From: Bubalus kerabau
Lineage: Eukaryota; Chordata; Mammalia; Artiodactyla; Bovidae
Length of the DNA stretch: 64,000 bases
Direction: 5' to 3'
Assembly (NCBI RefSeq): GCF_029407905.1
Contig: NW_026577926.1
Coordinates: 434,001-498,000 of the forward strand
A model generated the notes under the pieces. It saw only the letters and a list, made by a program, of their open reading frames with translations, had not been told where the DNA came from and did no database searches. Each line of letters opens with the position of its first letter. The first letter of the stretch is position 1. The position numbers and the translations under genes are program-made. Below are positions 48,923 to 58,338 of the stretch, one piece after another.

Positions 48923-49036
48923 CTAGGTCCAAAGGGAAGGCGAGAGCGGAGCTGAGGCCAGCCAGGCGCCAGTCACGTCTCCCACACTCCCGCAGCCTGC
49001 TCCTGCCCGGGCGAGAACGCTAGAAGCTGGGAAGCG

Positions 49037-49055
49037 CTGGGCGAGGCTCGCCCAG
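49037..49055. other. Conserved 19 nt palindrome (representative copy, in m1)
   Basis: ctgggcgaggctcgcccag: two 9 nt arms (49037-49045 and 49047-49055) perfectly inverted around one central g. It is at consensus positions 115-133 and recurs in nearly every monomer, first at 640-658. It is disturbed near 2659 (gaggcctgcccag), in the transitional unit near 8038, near 15419 (ggcttgccc), in m8 (cccaatcc) and in m15 (the arm begins agctgggcg, so the core is kept). At 20787 only the central base differs. It could extrude as a cruciform or bind a dimeric protein; nothing proves either. Confidence 0.75.
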
Positions 49056-49446
49056 GTCAGAGCAGCCTGTCGGCCGGGGCTCTGCGCTACCGCGCCTGGG
49101 CGCAGAGCTGGAGCTCCGCCGCTCTGGCAGCTCGCTCGGTCCTTCCCAGTAACAGGCCCGCAACCCCTCTCTTCTCTCCGGCGTGCTGGGAACCGGGCTT
49201 CCAGGCCTGGGCACAGAGCACTTGCCCGGAGCTCTCTGCTCAGGGACTGGTTCCCCTGCGCTGGGGCTGTGCTCTCCCTAGCCCAAACGCACCGGGGAAG
49301 GCCCCAAACCACATCCACACGACTCTACGCTGGGGGAGAGCTCCAGGGAAGCCCAGTCTGGCAGGCGCTTGCTGGGCACAAACGGAGGATGCCTCTGGCT
49401 GTGGTGCTGCCTCGCCCAGCCAGGGGCGCTGGGACCCTGATTCCCT

Positions 49447-49470
49447 CCGCCCAGCGCTTAGTCTGGGCGG
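49447..49470. other. Inverted GC boxes with a 10 nt spacer (representative copy)
   Basis: ccgccca (49447-49453) and tgggcgg (49464-49470) form 7 nt inverted arms around gcgcttagtc or gcgcttcgtc, at consensus positions 525-548. Each arm contains the GGGCGG core bound by Sp1-class factors. It is present in most units. m4 loses part of the left arm (gattggaggccca), m12 changes it to cctccca and m11 shortens the right arm to tggcgg. Confidence 0.65.
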
Positions 49471-49486
49471 CCAAGCAAGCGCTTGG
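49471..49486. other. Short inverted repeat next to the GC boxes
   Basis: ccaagc and gcttgg (6 nt arms) flank aagc, or aacc in other monomer types, immediately after the GC-box inverted repeat (consensus 549-564). The arms stay intact whether the spacer is aagc or aacc; a few units alter an arm, such as m8 (ccggttggg) and the unit at 14640 (aagcccttgg). Confidence 0.55.
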
Positions 49487-49595
49487 GAAGGCAGCCCTGG
49501 GCGCTCTCTTTGCCTGACAAAGAGCTCTGCTTGCGGGAGGCTTTGGCAGTTTGCACACCCCCGGCCCCTGAGCCTTCTGCCAAGAGGCCTGGATC

Positions 49596-50268
49596 CTAGG
49601 TCCAAAGGGAAGGCGAGAGCGGAGCTGAGGCCAGCCAGGCGCCAGTCACGTCTCCCACACTCCCGCAGCCTGCTCCTGCCCGGGCGAGAACGCTAGAAGC
49701 TGGGAAGCGCTGGGCGAGGCTCGCCCAGGTCAGAGCAGCCTCTCGGCCGGGGCTCTGCGCTACCGCGCCTGGGCGCAGAGCTGGAGCTCCGCCGCTCTGG
49801 CAGCTCGCTCGGTCCTTCCCAGTAACAGGCCCGCAACCCCTCTCTTCTCTCCGGCGTGCTGGGAACCGGGCTTCCAGGCCTGGGCACAGAGCACTTGCCC
49901 GGAGCTCTCTGCTCAGGGACTGGTTCCCCTGCGCTGGGGCTGTGCTCTCCCTAGCCCAAACGCACCGGGGAAGGCCCCAAACCACATCCACACGACTCTA
50001 CGCTGGGGGAGAGCTCCAGGGAAGCCCAGTCTGGCAGGCGCTTGCTGGGCACAAACGGAGGATCCCTCTGGCTGTGGTGCTGCCTCGCCCAGCCAGGGGC
50101 GCTGGGACCCTGATTCCCTCCGCCCAGCGCTTAGTCTGGGCGGCCAAGCAAGCGCTTGGGAAGGCAGCCCTGGGCGCTCTCTTTGCCTGACAAAGAGCTC
50201 TGCTTGCGGGAGGCTTTGGCAGTTTGCACACCCCCGGCCCCTGAGCCTTCTGCAAAGAGGCCTGGCTC
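49596..50268 (+). repeat. HOR monomer m2 (reference copy)
   Basis: It shares tcctgcccggg, aggtcagagc and aaccggg with m1 but has gcctctcgg, the normal ggatccctc and the normal unit end. It is probably a sister of m1. Other copies are at 22019, 28075, 36821 and 61703; the last has the private change cccaccctccc near 61762. Confidence 0.83.
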
Positions 50269-50941
50269 CTAGGTCCAAAGGGAAGGCGAGAGCGGAGCTG
50301 AGGCCAGCCAGGCGCCAGTCACGTCTCCCACACTCCCGCAGCCTGCTCCTTCCCGGCCGAGAACGCTAGAAGCTGGGAAGCGCTGGGCGAGGCTCGCCCA
50401 GGCCAGAGCAGCCTCTCGGCCGGGGCTCTGCGCTACCGCGCCTGGGCGCAGAGCTGGAGCTCCGCCGCTCTGGCAGTTCACTGGGTCCTTCCCAGTAACA
50501 GGCCTGCAACCCCTCTCTTCTCTCCGGCGTGCTGGGAACTGGGCTTCCAGGCCTGGGCACAGAGCACTTGCCCGGAGCTCTCTGCTCAGGGACTGGTTCC
50601 CCTGCGCTGGGGCTGTGCTCTCCCTAGCCCAAACGCACCGGGGAAGGCCCCAAACCACATCCACACGACTCTACGCTGGGGGAGAGCTCCAGGGAAGCCC
50701 AGTCTGGCAGGCGCTTGCTGGGCACAAACGGAGGATCCCTCTGGCTGTGGTGCTGCCTCGCCCAGCCAGGGGCGCTGGGACCCTGATTCCCTCCGCCCAG
50801 CGCTTCGTCTGGGCGGCCAAGCAACCGCTTGGGAAGGCAGCCCTGGGCGCTCTCTTTGCCTGACAAAGAGCTCTGCTTGCGGGAGGCTTTGGCAGTTTGC
50901 ACACCCCCGGCCCCTGAGCCTTCTGCAAAGAGGCCTGGCTC
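50269..50941 (+). repeat. HOR monomer m3 (reference copy)
   Basis: Diagnostics: cggccgagaac (50355), gttcactggg (50475), caggcctgc, cttcgtctggg (50803) and accgcttggg. Complete copies are at 37494 (with cgggcgag) and 62376; hybrid copies start at 22692 and 28748. The gttcactggg mark also occurs in layer 2. Confidence 0.83.
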
Positions 50942-51611
50942 CTAGGTCCAAAGGGAAGGCGAGAGCGGAGCTGAGGCCAGCCAGGCGCCAGTCATGTTTC
51001 CCACACTCCCGCAGCCTGCTCCTTCCCGGGCGAGAACGCTAGAAGCTGGGAAGCGCTGGGCGAGGCTCGCCCAGGCCAGAGCAGCCTCTCGGCCGGGGCT
51101 CTTCGCTACCGCGCCTGGGCGCAGAGCTGGAGCTCCGCTGCTCTGGCAGCTCACTGGGTCCTTCCCAGTAACAGGCCTGCAACCCCTCTCTTCTCTCCGG
51201 CGTGCTGGGAACTGGGCTTCCAGGCCTGGGCACAGAGCACTTGCCCGGAGCTCTCTGCTCAGGGACTGGTTCCCCGCGCTGGGGCTGTGCTCTCCCTAGC
51301 CCAAACGCACCGGGGAAGGCCCCAAACCACATCCACACGACTCTACGCTGGGGGAGAGCTCCAGGGAAGCCCAGTCTGGCAGGCGCTTGCTGGGCACAAA
51401 CGGAGGATCCCTCTGGCTGTGGTGCTGCCTCGCCCAGCCGGGGGCGCTGGGACCCTGATTGGAGGCCCAGCGCTTCGTCTGGGCGGCCAAGCAACCGCTT
51501 GGGAAGGCAGCCCTGGGCGCTCTCTTTGCCTGACAAAGAGCTCTGCTTGCGGGAGGCTTTGGCAGTTTGCACACCCCCGGCCCCTGAGCCTTCTGCAAAG
51601 AGGCCTGGCTC
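50942..51611 (+). repeat. HOR monomer m4 (670 bp, reference copy)
   Basis: Diagnostics: catgtttccc (50993), ctcttcgctacc (51098), ccgctgctctgg with gctcactggg, the one-base loss ttccccgcgctgg (51270), ccgggggcgctgg (51438) and gattggaggccc (51457). The last replaces ccctcc by ggag after gatt, which looks like loss of two bases plus inversion of ctcc. Other copies are at 38167, 40183 and 44889. It holds the best CTCF-like match of the HOR region. Confidence 0.87.
51434..51448 (+). promoter_or_regulatory. CTCF-like motif in m4
   Basis: ccagccgggggcgct agrees with the published vertebrate CTCF core CCASYAGRKGGCRSY at 14 of 15 positions (position 6 is c, not a). The other m4 copies have it at 38659-38673, 40675-40689 and 45381-45395. 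Layer-2 units have 14/15 matches at 13787-13801, 14460-14474, 15133-15147, 15795-15809 and 17813-17827. The ordinary monomer form ccagccaggggcgct matches at 13 of 15. Binding is inferred from motif similarity only. Confidence 0.3.
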
Positions 51612-52283
51612 CTAGGTCCAAAGGGAAGGCGAGAGCGGAGCTGAGGCCAGCCAGGCGCCAGTCATGTCTCCCACACTCCCGCAGCCTGCTCCTTCCCGGG
51701 CGAGAACGCTAGAAGCTGGGAAGCGCTGGGCGAGGCTCGCCCAGGCCAGAGCAGCCTCTCGGCCGGGGCTCTTCGCTACCGCGCCTGGGCGCAGAGCTGG
51801 AGCTCCGCCGCTCTGGCAGCTCGCTCGGTCCTTCCCAGTAACAGGCCCGCAACCCCTCTCTTCTCTCCGGCGTGCTGGGAACCGGGCTTCCAGGCCTGGG
51901 CACAGAGCACTTGCCCGGAGCTCTCTGCTCAGGGACTGGTTCCCCTGCGCTGGGGCTGTGCTCTCCCTAGCCCAAACGCACCGGGGAAGGCCCCAAACCA
52001 CATCCACACGACTCTACGCTGGGGGAGAGCTCCAGGGAAGCCCAGTCTGGCAGGCGCTTGCTGGGCACAAACGGAGGATCCCTCTGGATGTGGTGCTGCC
52101 TCGCCCAGCCAGGGGCGCTGGGACCCTGATTCCTTCCGCCCAGCGCTTAGTCTGGGCGGCCAAGCAACCGTTTGGCAATGCAGCCCTGGGCGCTCTCTTT
52201 GCCTGACAAAGAGCTCTGCTTGCGGGAGGCTTTGGCAGTTTGCACACCCCCGGCCCCTGAGCCTTCTGCAAAGAGGCCTGCTC
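51612..52283 (+). repeat. HOR monomer m5 (672 bp, reference copy)
   Basis: Diagnostics: catgtctcc (51663), ctcttcgctacc (51769), aaccggg, tctggatgtgg (52083), gattccttccg (52129), accgtttggcaatg (52167) and the one-base loss gaggcctgctcc (52273). Another full copy is at 40853 (with cacgtctcc). Hybrids containing its start are at 45559 and 63049; its end is in 28748. Confidence 0.84.
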
Positions 52284-52956
52284 CTAGGTCCAAAGGGAAG
52301 GCCAGAGCGGAGCTGAGGCCAGCCAGGCGCCAGTCACGTCTCCCACACTCCCGCAGCCTGCTCCTTCCCGGGCGAGAACGCTAGAAGCTGGGGAGCGCTG
52401 GGCGAGGCTCGCCCAGGCCAGAGCAGCCTCTCGGCCGGGGCTCTGCGCTACCGCGCCTGGGCGCAGAGCTGGAGCTCCGGCGCTCTGGCAGCTCGCTCGG
52501 TCCTTCCCAGTAACAGGCCCGCAACCCCTCTCTTCTCTCCGGCGTGCTGGGAACTGGGCTTCCAGGCCTGGGCACAGAGCACTTGCCCGGAGCTCTCTGC
52601 TCAGGGACTGGTTCCCCTGCGCTGGGGCTGTGCTCTCCCTAGCCCAAACGCACCGGGGAAGGCCCCAAACCACATCCACACGACTCTACGCTGGGGGAGA
52701 GCTCCAGGGAAGCCCAGTCTGGCAGGCGCTTGCTGGGCACAAACGGAGGATCCCTCTGGCTGTGGTGCTGCCTCGCCCAGCCAGGGGCGCTGGGACCCTG
52801 ATTCCCTCCGCCCAGTGCTTAGTCTGGGCGGCCAAGCAAGCGCTTGGGAATGCAGCCCTGGGCGCTCTCTTTGCCTGACAAAGAGCTCTGCTTGCGGGAG
52901 GCTTTGGCAGTTTGCACAACCCCGGCCCATGAGCCTTCTGCAAAGAGGCCTGGCTC
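52284..52956 (+). repeat. HOR monomer m6 (reference copy)
   Basis: Diagnostics: aaggccagagcgg, gctggggagcgc (52387), ctccggcgctctgg (52475), cccagtgcttag (52811), gggaatgcag and cacaaccccggcccatgagcc (52915-52935). Other copies are at 29420 and 41525. Confidence 0.84.
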
Positions 52957-53628
52957 CTAGGTCCAAAGGGAAGGCGAGAGCAGAGCTGAGGCCAGCCAGG
53001 CGCCAGTCACGTCTCCCACACTGCGGCAGCCTGCTCCTGCCTGGGCGAGAACGCTAGAAGCTGGGAAGCGCTGGGCGAGGCTCGCCCAGGCCAGAGCAGC
53101 CTCTCGGCCGTGGCTCTGCGCTACCGCGCCTGGGCGCAGAGCTGGAGCTCCGCCGCTCTGGCAGCTCGCTCGGTCCTTCCCAGTAACAGGCCCGCAACCC
53201 CTCTCTTCTCTCCGGCGTGCTGGGAACTGGGCTTCCAGGCCTGGGCACAGAGCACTTGCCCGGAGCTCTCTGCTCAGGGACTGGTTCCCCTGCGCTGGGG
53301 CTGTGCTCTCCCTAGCCCAAACGCACCGGGGAAGGCCCCAAACCACATCCACACGACTCTACGCTGGGGGAGAGCTCCAGGGAAGCCCAGTCTGGCAGGC
53401 GCTTGCTGGGCACAAACGGAGGATCCCTCCGGCTGTGTTGCTGCCTCGCCCAGCCAGGGGCGCTGGGACCCTGATTCCCTCCGCCCAGCGCTTCGTCTGG
53501 GCGGCCAAGCAACCGCTTGGGAATGCAGCCCTGGGCGCTCTCTTTGCCTGACAAAGAGCTCTGCTTGCGGGAGGCTTTGGCAGTTTGCACACCCCCGGCC
53601 CCTGAGCCTTCTGCAAAGAGGCCTGCTC
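52957..53628 (+). repeat. HOR monomer m7 (672 bp, reference copy)
   Basis: Diagnostics: gagcagagctg (52978), cactgcggcagcc (53019), cctgcctgggcg, ggccgtggctc (53106), tccggctgtgttgc (53427), cttcgtctggg, gggaatgcag and the one-base loss gaggcctgctcc. Other copies are at 30093 and 42198. Confidence 0.84.
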
Positions 53629-54301
53629 CTAGGTCCAAAGGGAAGGCCAGAGCGGAGCTGAGGCCAGCCAGGCGCCAGTCACCTCTCCCACACTCCCGCA
53701 GCCTGCTCCTTCCCGGGCGAGAACGCTAGAAGCTGGGGAGCGCTGGGCGAGGCTCGCCCAATCCAGAGCAGCCTCTCGGCCGGGGCTCTGAGCTACCGCG
53801 CCTGGGCGCAGAGCTGGAGCTCCGGCGCTCTGGCAGCTCGCTCGGTCCTTCCCAGTAACAGGCCCGCAACCCCTCTCTTCTCTCCGGCGTGCTGGGAACT
53901 GGGCTTCCAGGCCTGGGCACAGAGCACTTGCCCGGAGCTCTCTGCTCAGGGACTGGTTCCCCTGCGCTGGGGCTGTGCTCTCCCTAGCCCAAACGCACCG
54001 GGGAAGGCCCCAAACCACATCCACACGACTCTACGCTGGGGGAGAGCTCCAGGGAAGCCCAGTCTGGCAGGCGCTTGCTGGGCACAAACGGAGGATCCCT
54101 CCGGCTGTGTTGCTGCCTCGCCCAGCCAGGGGCGCTGGGACCCTGATTCCCTCCGCCCAGCGCTTCGTCTGGGCGGCCAAGCAACCGGTTGGGAATGCAG
54201 CCCTGGGCGCTCTCTTTGCCTGACAAAGAGCTCTGCTTGCGGGAGGCTTTGGCAGTTTGCACACCCCCGGCCCCTGAGCCTTCTGCAAAGAGGCCTGGCT
54301 C
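53629..54301 (+). repeat. HOR monomer m8 (reference copy)
   Basis: Diagnostics: aaggccagagcgg, gctggggagcgc, cccaatccagag (53757), ctctgagctacc (53786), ctccggcgctc, tccggctgtgttgc (54099) and accggttggg (54184). cacctctccc replaces cacgtctccc here and at 42870, but not at 30765. The copy at 42870 has ctctgcgctacc and tctggctgtgttgc. Confidence 0.83.
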
Positions 54302-54974
54302 CTAGGTCCAAAGGGAAGGCGAGAGCGGAGCTGAGGCCAGCCAGGCGCCAGTCACGTCTCCCACACTCCCGCAGCCTGCTCCTTCCCGGGCGAGAACGCT
54401 AGAAGCTGGGAAGCGCTGGGCGAGGCTCGCCCAGGCCAGAGCAGCCTCTCGGCCGGGGCTCTGCGCTACCGCGCCTGGGCGCAGAGCTGGAGCTCCGCCG
54501 CTCTGGCAGCTGGCTCGGTCTTTCCCAGTAACAGGTCCGCAACCCCTCTCTTCTCTCCGGCGTGCTGGGAACTGGGCTTCCAGGCCTGGGCACAGAGCAC
54601 TTGCCCGGAGCTCTCTGCTCAGGGACTGGTTCCCCTGCGCTGGGGCTGTGCTCTCCCTAGCCCAAACGCACCGGGGAAGGCCCCAAACCACATCCACACG
54701 ACTCTACGCTGGGGGAGAGCTCCAGGGAAGCCCAGTCTGGCAGGCGCTTGCTGGGCACAAACGGAGGATCCCTCTGGCTGTGGTGCTGCCTCGCCCAGCC
54801 AGGGGCGCTGGGACCCTGATTCCCTCCGCCCAGCGCTTAGTCTGGGCGGCCAAGCAAGCGCTTGGGAAGGCAGCCCTGGGCGCTCTCTTTGCCTGACAAA
54901 GAGCTCTGCTTGCGGGAGGCTTTGGCAGTTTGCACACCACCGGCCCCTGAGCCTTCTGCAAAGAGGCCTGGCTC
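54302..54974 (+). repeat. HOR monomer m9 (reference copy)
   Basis: Diagnostics: gctggctcggtctttcccag (54509), aacaggtccgc (54530) and caccaccgg at the end (54934). Other copies are at 31438 and 43543; the end part is also in the hybrid at 22692. Confidence 0.83.
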
Positions 54975-55647
54975 CTAGGTCCAAAGGGAAGGCGAGAGCG
55001 GAGCTGAGGCCAGCCAGGCGCCAGTCACGTCTCCCACACTCCCGCAGCCCGCTCCTTCCCGGGCGAGAACGCTAGAAGCTGGGAAGCGCTGGGCGAGGCT
55101 CGCCCAGGCCAGAGCAGCCTCTCGGCCGGGGCTCTGCGCTACCGCGCCTGGGCGCAGAGCTGGAGCTCCGCCCCTCTGGCAGCTCGCTTGGTCCTTCCCA
55201 GTAACAGGCCCGCAACCCCTCTCTTCTCTCCGGCGTGCTGGGAACTGGGCTTCCAGGCCTGGGCACAGAGCACTTGCCCGGAGCTCTCTGCTCAGGGACT
55301 GGTTCCCCTGCGCTGGGGCTGTGCTCTCCCTAGCCCAAACGCACCGGGGAAGGCCCCAAACCACATCCACACGACTCTACGCTGGGGGAGAGCTCCAGGG
55401 AAGCCCAGTCTGGCAGGCGCTTGCTGGGCACAAACGGAGGATCCCTCTGGCTGTGGTGCTGCCTCGCCCAGCCAGGGGCGCTGGGACCCTGATTCCCTCC
55501 GCCCAGCGCTTAGTCTGGGCGGCCAAGCAAGCGCTTGGGAAGGCAGCCCTGGGCGCTCTCTTTGCCTGACAAAGAGCTCTGCTTGCGGGAGGCTTTGGCA
55601 GTTTGCACACCACCGGCCCCTGAGCCTTCGGCAAAGAGGCCTGGCTC
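54975..55647 (+). repeat. HOR monomer m10 (reference copy)
   Basis: Diagnostics: gcagcccgctcc (55044), cgcccctctgg (55168), ctcgcttggtcc (55184), caccaccgg (55609) and ccttcggcaaag (55625). Other copies are at 23365 and 32111; the start is in the hybrid at 44216 and the end in the hybrid at 57666. Confidence 0.83.
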
Positions 55648-56319
55648 CTAGGTCCAAAGGGAAGGCGAGAGCGGAGCTGAGGCCAGCCAGGCGCCAGTCA
55701 CGTCTCCCACACTCCCGCAGCCCGCTCCTTCCCGGGCGAGAACGCTAGAAGCTGGGAAGCGCTGGGCGAGGCTCGCCCAGGCCAGAGCAGCCTCTCGGCC
55801 GGGGCTCTGCGCTACCGCGCCTGGGCGCAGAGCTGGAGCTCCGCCGCTCTGGCAGCTCGCTCGGTCCTTCCCAGTAACAGGCCCGCAACCCCTCTCTTCT
55901 CTCCGGCGTGCTGGGAACTGGGCTTCCAGGCCTGGGCACAGAGCACTTGCCCGGAGCTCTCTGCTCAGGGACTGGTTCCCCTCCGCTGGGGCTGTGCTCT
56001 CCCTAGCCCAAACGCACCGGGGAAGGCCCCAAACCACATCCACACGACTCTACGCTGGGGGAGAGCTCCAGGGAAGCCCAGTCTGGCAGGCGCTTGCTGG
56101 GCACAAACGGAGGATCCCTCCGGCTGTGTTGCTGCCTCGCCCAGCCAGGGGCGCTGGGACCCTGATTCCCTCCGCCCAGCGCTTCGTCTGGCGGCCAAGC
56201 AACCGCTTGGGAATGCAGCCCTGGGCGCTCTCTTTGCCTGACAAAGAGCTCTGCTTGCGGGAGGCTTTGGCAGTTTGCACACCCCCGGCCCCTAAGCCTT
56301 CTGCAAAGAGGCCTGGCTC
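55648..56319 (+). repeat. HOR monomer m11 (672 bp, reference copy)
   Basis: Diagnostics: gcagcccgctcc (55718), cccctccgctgg (55978; not in the copy at 24038), tccggctgtgttgc (56119), the one-base loss cgtctggcggcc (56184), gggaatgcag and cccctaagcc (56289). Other copies are at 24038, 32784 and 58339; its end is in the hybrid at 45559. The deletion breaks one arm of the GC-box inverted repeat. Confidence 0.84.
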
Positions 56320-56992
56320 CTAGGTCCAAAGGGAAGGCGAGAGCGGAGCTGAGGCCAGCCAGGCGCCAGTCACGTCTCCCACACTCCCGCAGCCTGCTCC
56401 TTCCCGGGCGAGAACGCTAGAAGCTGGGAAGCGCTGGGCGAGGCTCGCCCAGGCCAGAGCAGCCTCTCGGCCGGGGCTCTGCGCTACCGCGCCTGGGCGC
56501 AGAGCTGGAGCTCCGCCGCTCTGGCAGCTCGCTCGGTCCTTCCCAGTAACAGGCCTGCAACCCCTCTCTTCTCTCCGGCGTGCTGGGAACCGGGCTTCCA
56601 GGCCTGGGCACAGAGCACTTGCCCGGAGCTCTCTGCTCAGGGACTGGTTCCCCTGCGCTGGGGCTGTGCTCTCCCTAGGCCAAACGCATCGGGGAAGGCC
56701 CCAAACCACATCCACACGACTCTACGCTGGGGGAGAGCTCCAGGGAAGCCCAGTCTGGCAGGCGCTTGCTGGGCACAAACGGAGGATCCCTCTGGCTGTG
56801 GTGCTGCCTCGCCCAGCCAGGGCCGCTGGGACCCTGATTCCCTCCTCCCAGCGCTTAGTCTGGGCGGCCAAGCAAGCGCTTGGGAAGGCAGCCCTGGGCG
56901 CTCTCTTTGCCTGACAAAGAGCTCTGCTTGCGGGAGGCTTTGGCAGTTTGCACACCCCCGGCCCCTGAGCCTTCTGCCAAGAGGCCTGGCTC
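56320..56992 (+). repeat. HOR monomer m12 (copy following the 15-mer)
   Basis: Diagnostics: caggcctgc with aaccggg, ctaggccaaacgcatcgg (56676), ccagggccgctgg (56817), cctcctcccagcg (56841) and ctgccaagagg with ctggctcc. Other copies are at 24710, 33456, 46231 and 59011. The change to ctcctccca removes one GC box. Confidence 0.84.
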
Positions 56993-57665
56993 CTAGGTCC
57001 AAAGGGAAGGCAAGAGCGGAGCTGAGGCCAGCCAGGCGCCAGTCACGTCTCCCACACTCCCGCAGCCTGCTCCTGCCCGGGCGAGAACGCTAGAAGCTGG
57101 GAAGCGCTGGGCGAGGCTCGCCCAGGTCAGAGCAGCCTCTCGGCCGGGGCTCTGCGCTACCGCGCCTGGGCGCAGAGCTGGAGCTCCGCCGCTCTGGCAG
57201 CTCGCTCGGTCCTTCCCAGTAACAGGCCCGCAACCCCTCTCTTCTCTCCGGCGTGCTGGGAACTGGGCTTCCAGGCCTGGGCACAGAGCACTTGCCCGGA
57301 GCTCTATGCTCAGGGACTGGTTCCCCTGCGCTGGGGCTGTGCTCTCCCTAGCCCAAACGCACCGGGGAAGGCCCCAAACCACATCCACACGACTCTACGC
57401 TGGGGGAGAGCTCCAGGGAAGCCCAGTCTGGCAGGCGCTTGCTGGGCACAAACGGAGGATCCCTCTGGCTGTGGTGCTGCCTCGCCCAGCCAGGGGCGCT
57501 GGGACCCTGATTCCCTCCGCCCAGCGCTTAGTCTGGGCGGCCAAGCAAGCGCTTGGGAAGGCAGCCCTTGGCGCTCTCTTTGCCTGACAAAGAGCTCTGC
57601 TTGCGGGAGGCTTTGGCAGTTTGCACACCCCCGGCCCCTGAGCCTTCTGCAAAGAGGCCTGGCTC
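56993..57665 (+). repeat. HOR monomer m13 (copy following the 15-mer)
   Basis: Diagnostics: aaggcaagagcgg (57007), tcctgcccggg, aggtcagag, gctctatgctcagg (57301) and cagcccttggcgc (57563). Other copies are at 25383, 34129, 46904 and 59684; the copy at 46904 has aaggccagagcgg. Confidence 0.84.
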
Positions 57666-58338
57666 CTAGGTCCAAAGGGAAGGCGAGAGCGGAGCTGAGG
57701 CCAGCCAGGCGCCAGTCACGTCTCCCACACTCCCGCAGCCTGCTCCTTCCCGGGCGAGAACGCTAGAAGCTGGGAAGCGCTGGGCGAGGCTCGCCCAGGC
57801 CAGAGCAGCCTCTCGGCCGGGGCTCTGCGCTACCGCGCCTGGGCGCAGAGCTGGAGCTCCGCCGCTCTGGCAGCTCGCTCGGTCCTTCCCAGTAACAGGC
57901 CCGCAACCCCTCTCTTCTCTCCGGCGTGCTGGGAACTGGGCTTCCAGGCCTGGGCACAGAGCACTTGCCCGGAGCTCTCTGCTCAGGGACTGGTTCCCCT
58001 GCGCTGGGGCTGTGCTCTCCCTAGCCCAAACGCACCGGGGAAGGCCCCAAACCACATCCACACGACTCTACGCTGGGGGAGAGCTCCAGGGAAGCCCAGT
58101 CTGGCAGGCGCTTGCTGGGCACAAACGGAGGATCCCTCTGGCTGTGGTGCTGCCTCGCCCAGCCAGGGGCGCTGGGACCCTGATTCCCTCCGCCCAGCGC
58201 TTAGTCTGGGCGGCCAAGCAAGCGCTTGGGAAGGCAGCCCTGGGCGCTCTCTTTGCCTGACAAAGAGCTCTGCTTGCGGGAGGCTTTGGCAGTTTGCACA
58301 CCACCGGCCCCTGAGCCTTCGGCAAAGAGGCCTGGCTC
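57666..58338 (+). repeat. Hybrid monomer m14/m10
   Basis: After m13 the unit starts like m14 (cagcctgctccttccc, plain) and ends with the m10 marks caccaccgg (58299) and ccttcggcaaag (58315). It is the junction of the tandem duplication that repeats m11-m12-m13. The crossover lies in the shared, undiagnostic middle of the monomer. Confidence 0.8.

Larger units (their letters stand above)
48923..49595 (+). repeat. HOR monomer m1 (reference copy)
   Basis: Diagnostic changes: tcctgcccggg (49002), aggtcagagcagcctgtcgg (49054), aaccggg, ggatgcctc instead of ggatccctc (49387), and a unit end of ccaagaggcctggatcc. The internal BamHI site is therefore lost and a new one gained at the unit end. Other copies are at 21346, 27402, 36148 and 61030; that at 36148 has aggtaagag at 36279. 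Confidence 0.85.
46231..56319 (+). repeat. Uninterrupted 15-monomer reference HOR unit (10,089 bp)
   Basis: This is the only stretch in the window where all 15 types occur once each with no hybrid: m12, m13, m14, m15, m1, m2, m3, m4, m5, m6, m7, m8, m9, m10, m11, after which m12 follows again at 56320. Its length equals 15 x 673 minus 6 bases, accounted for by m4 (-3), m5, m7 and m11 (-1 each). I infer that this is closest to the ancestral HOR; the 9-, 13-, 18- and 19-monomer copies can be derived from it. The phase chosen for m1 is arbitrary. Confidence 0.8.

Noticed and set aside
50800..50830. CENP-B box in units with cttcgtctgggcgg
   Set aside because: The required pattern NTTCGNNNNANNCGGGN is not met: the a and the cggg are absent after ttcg.
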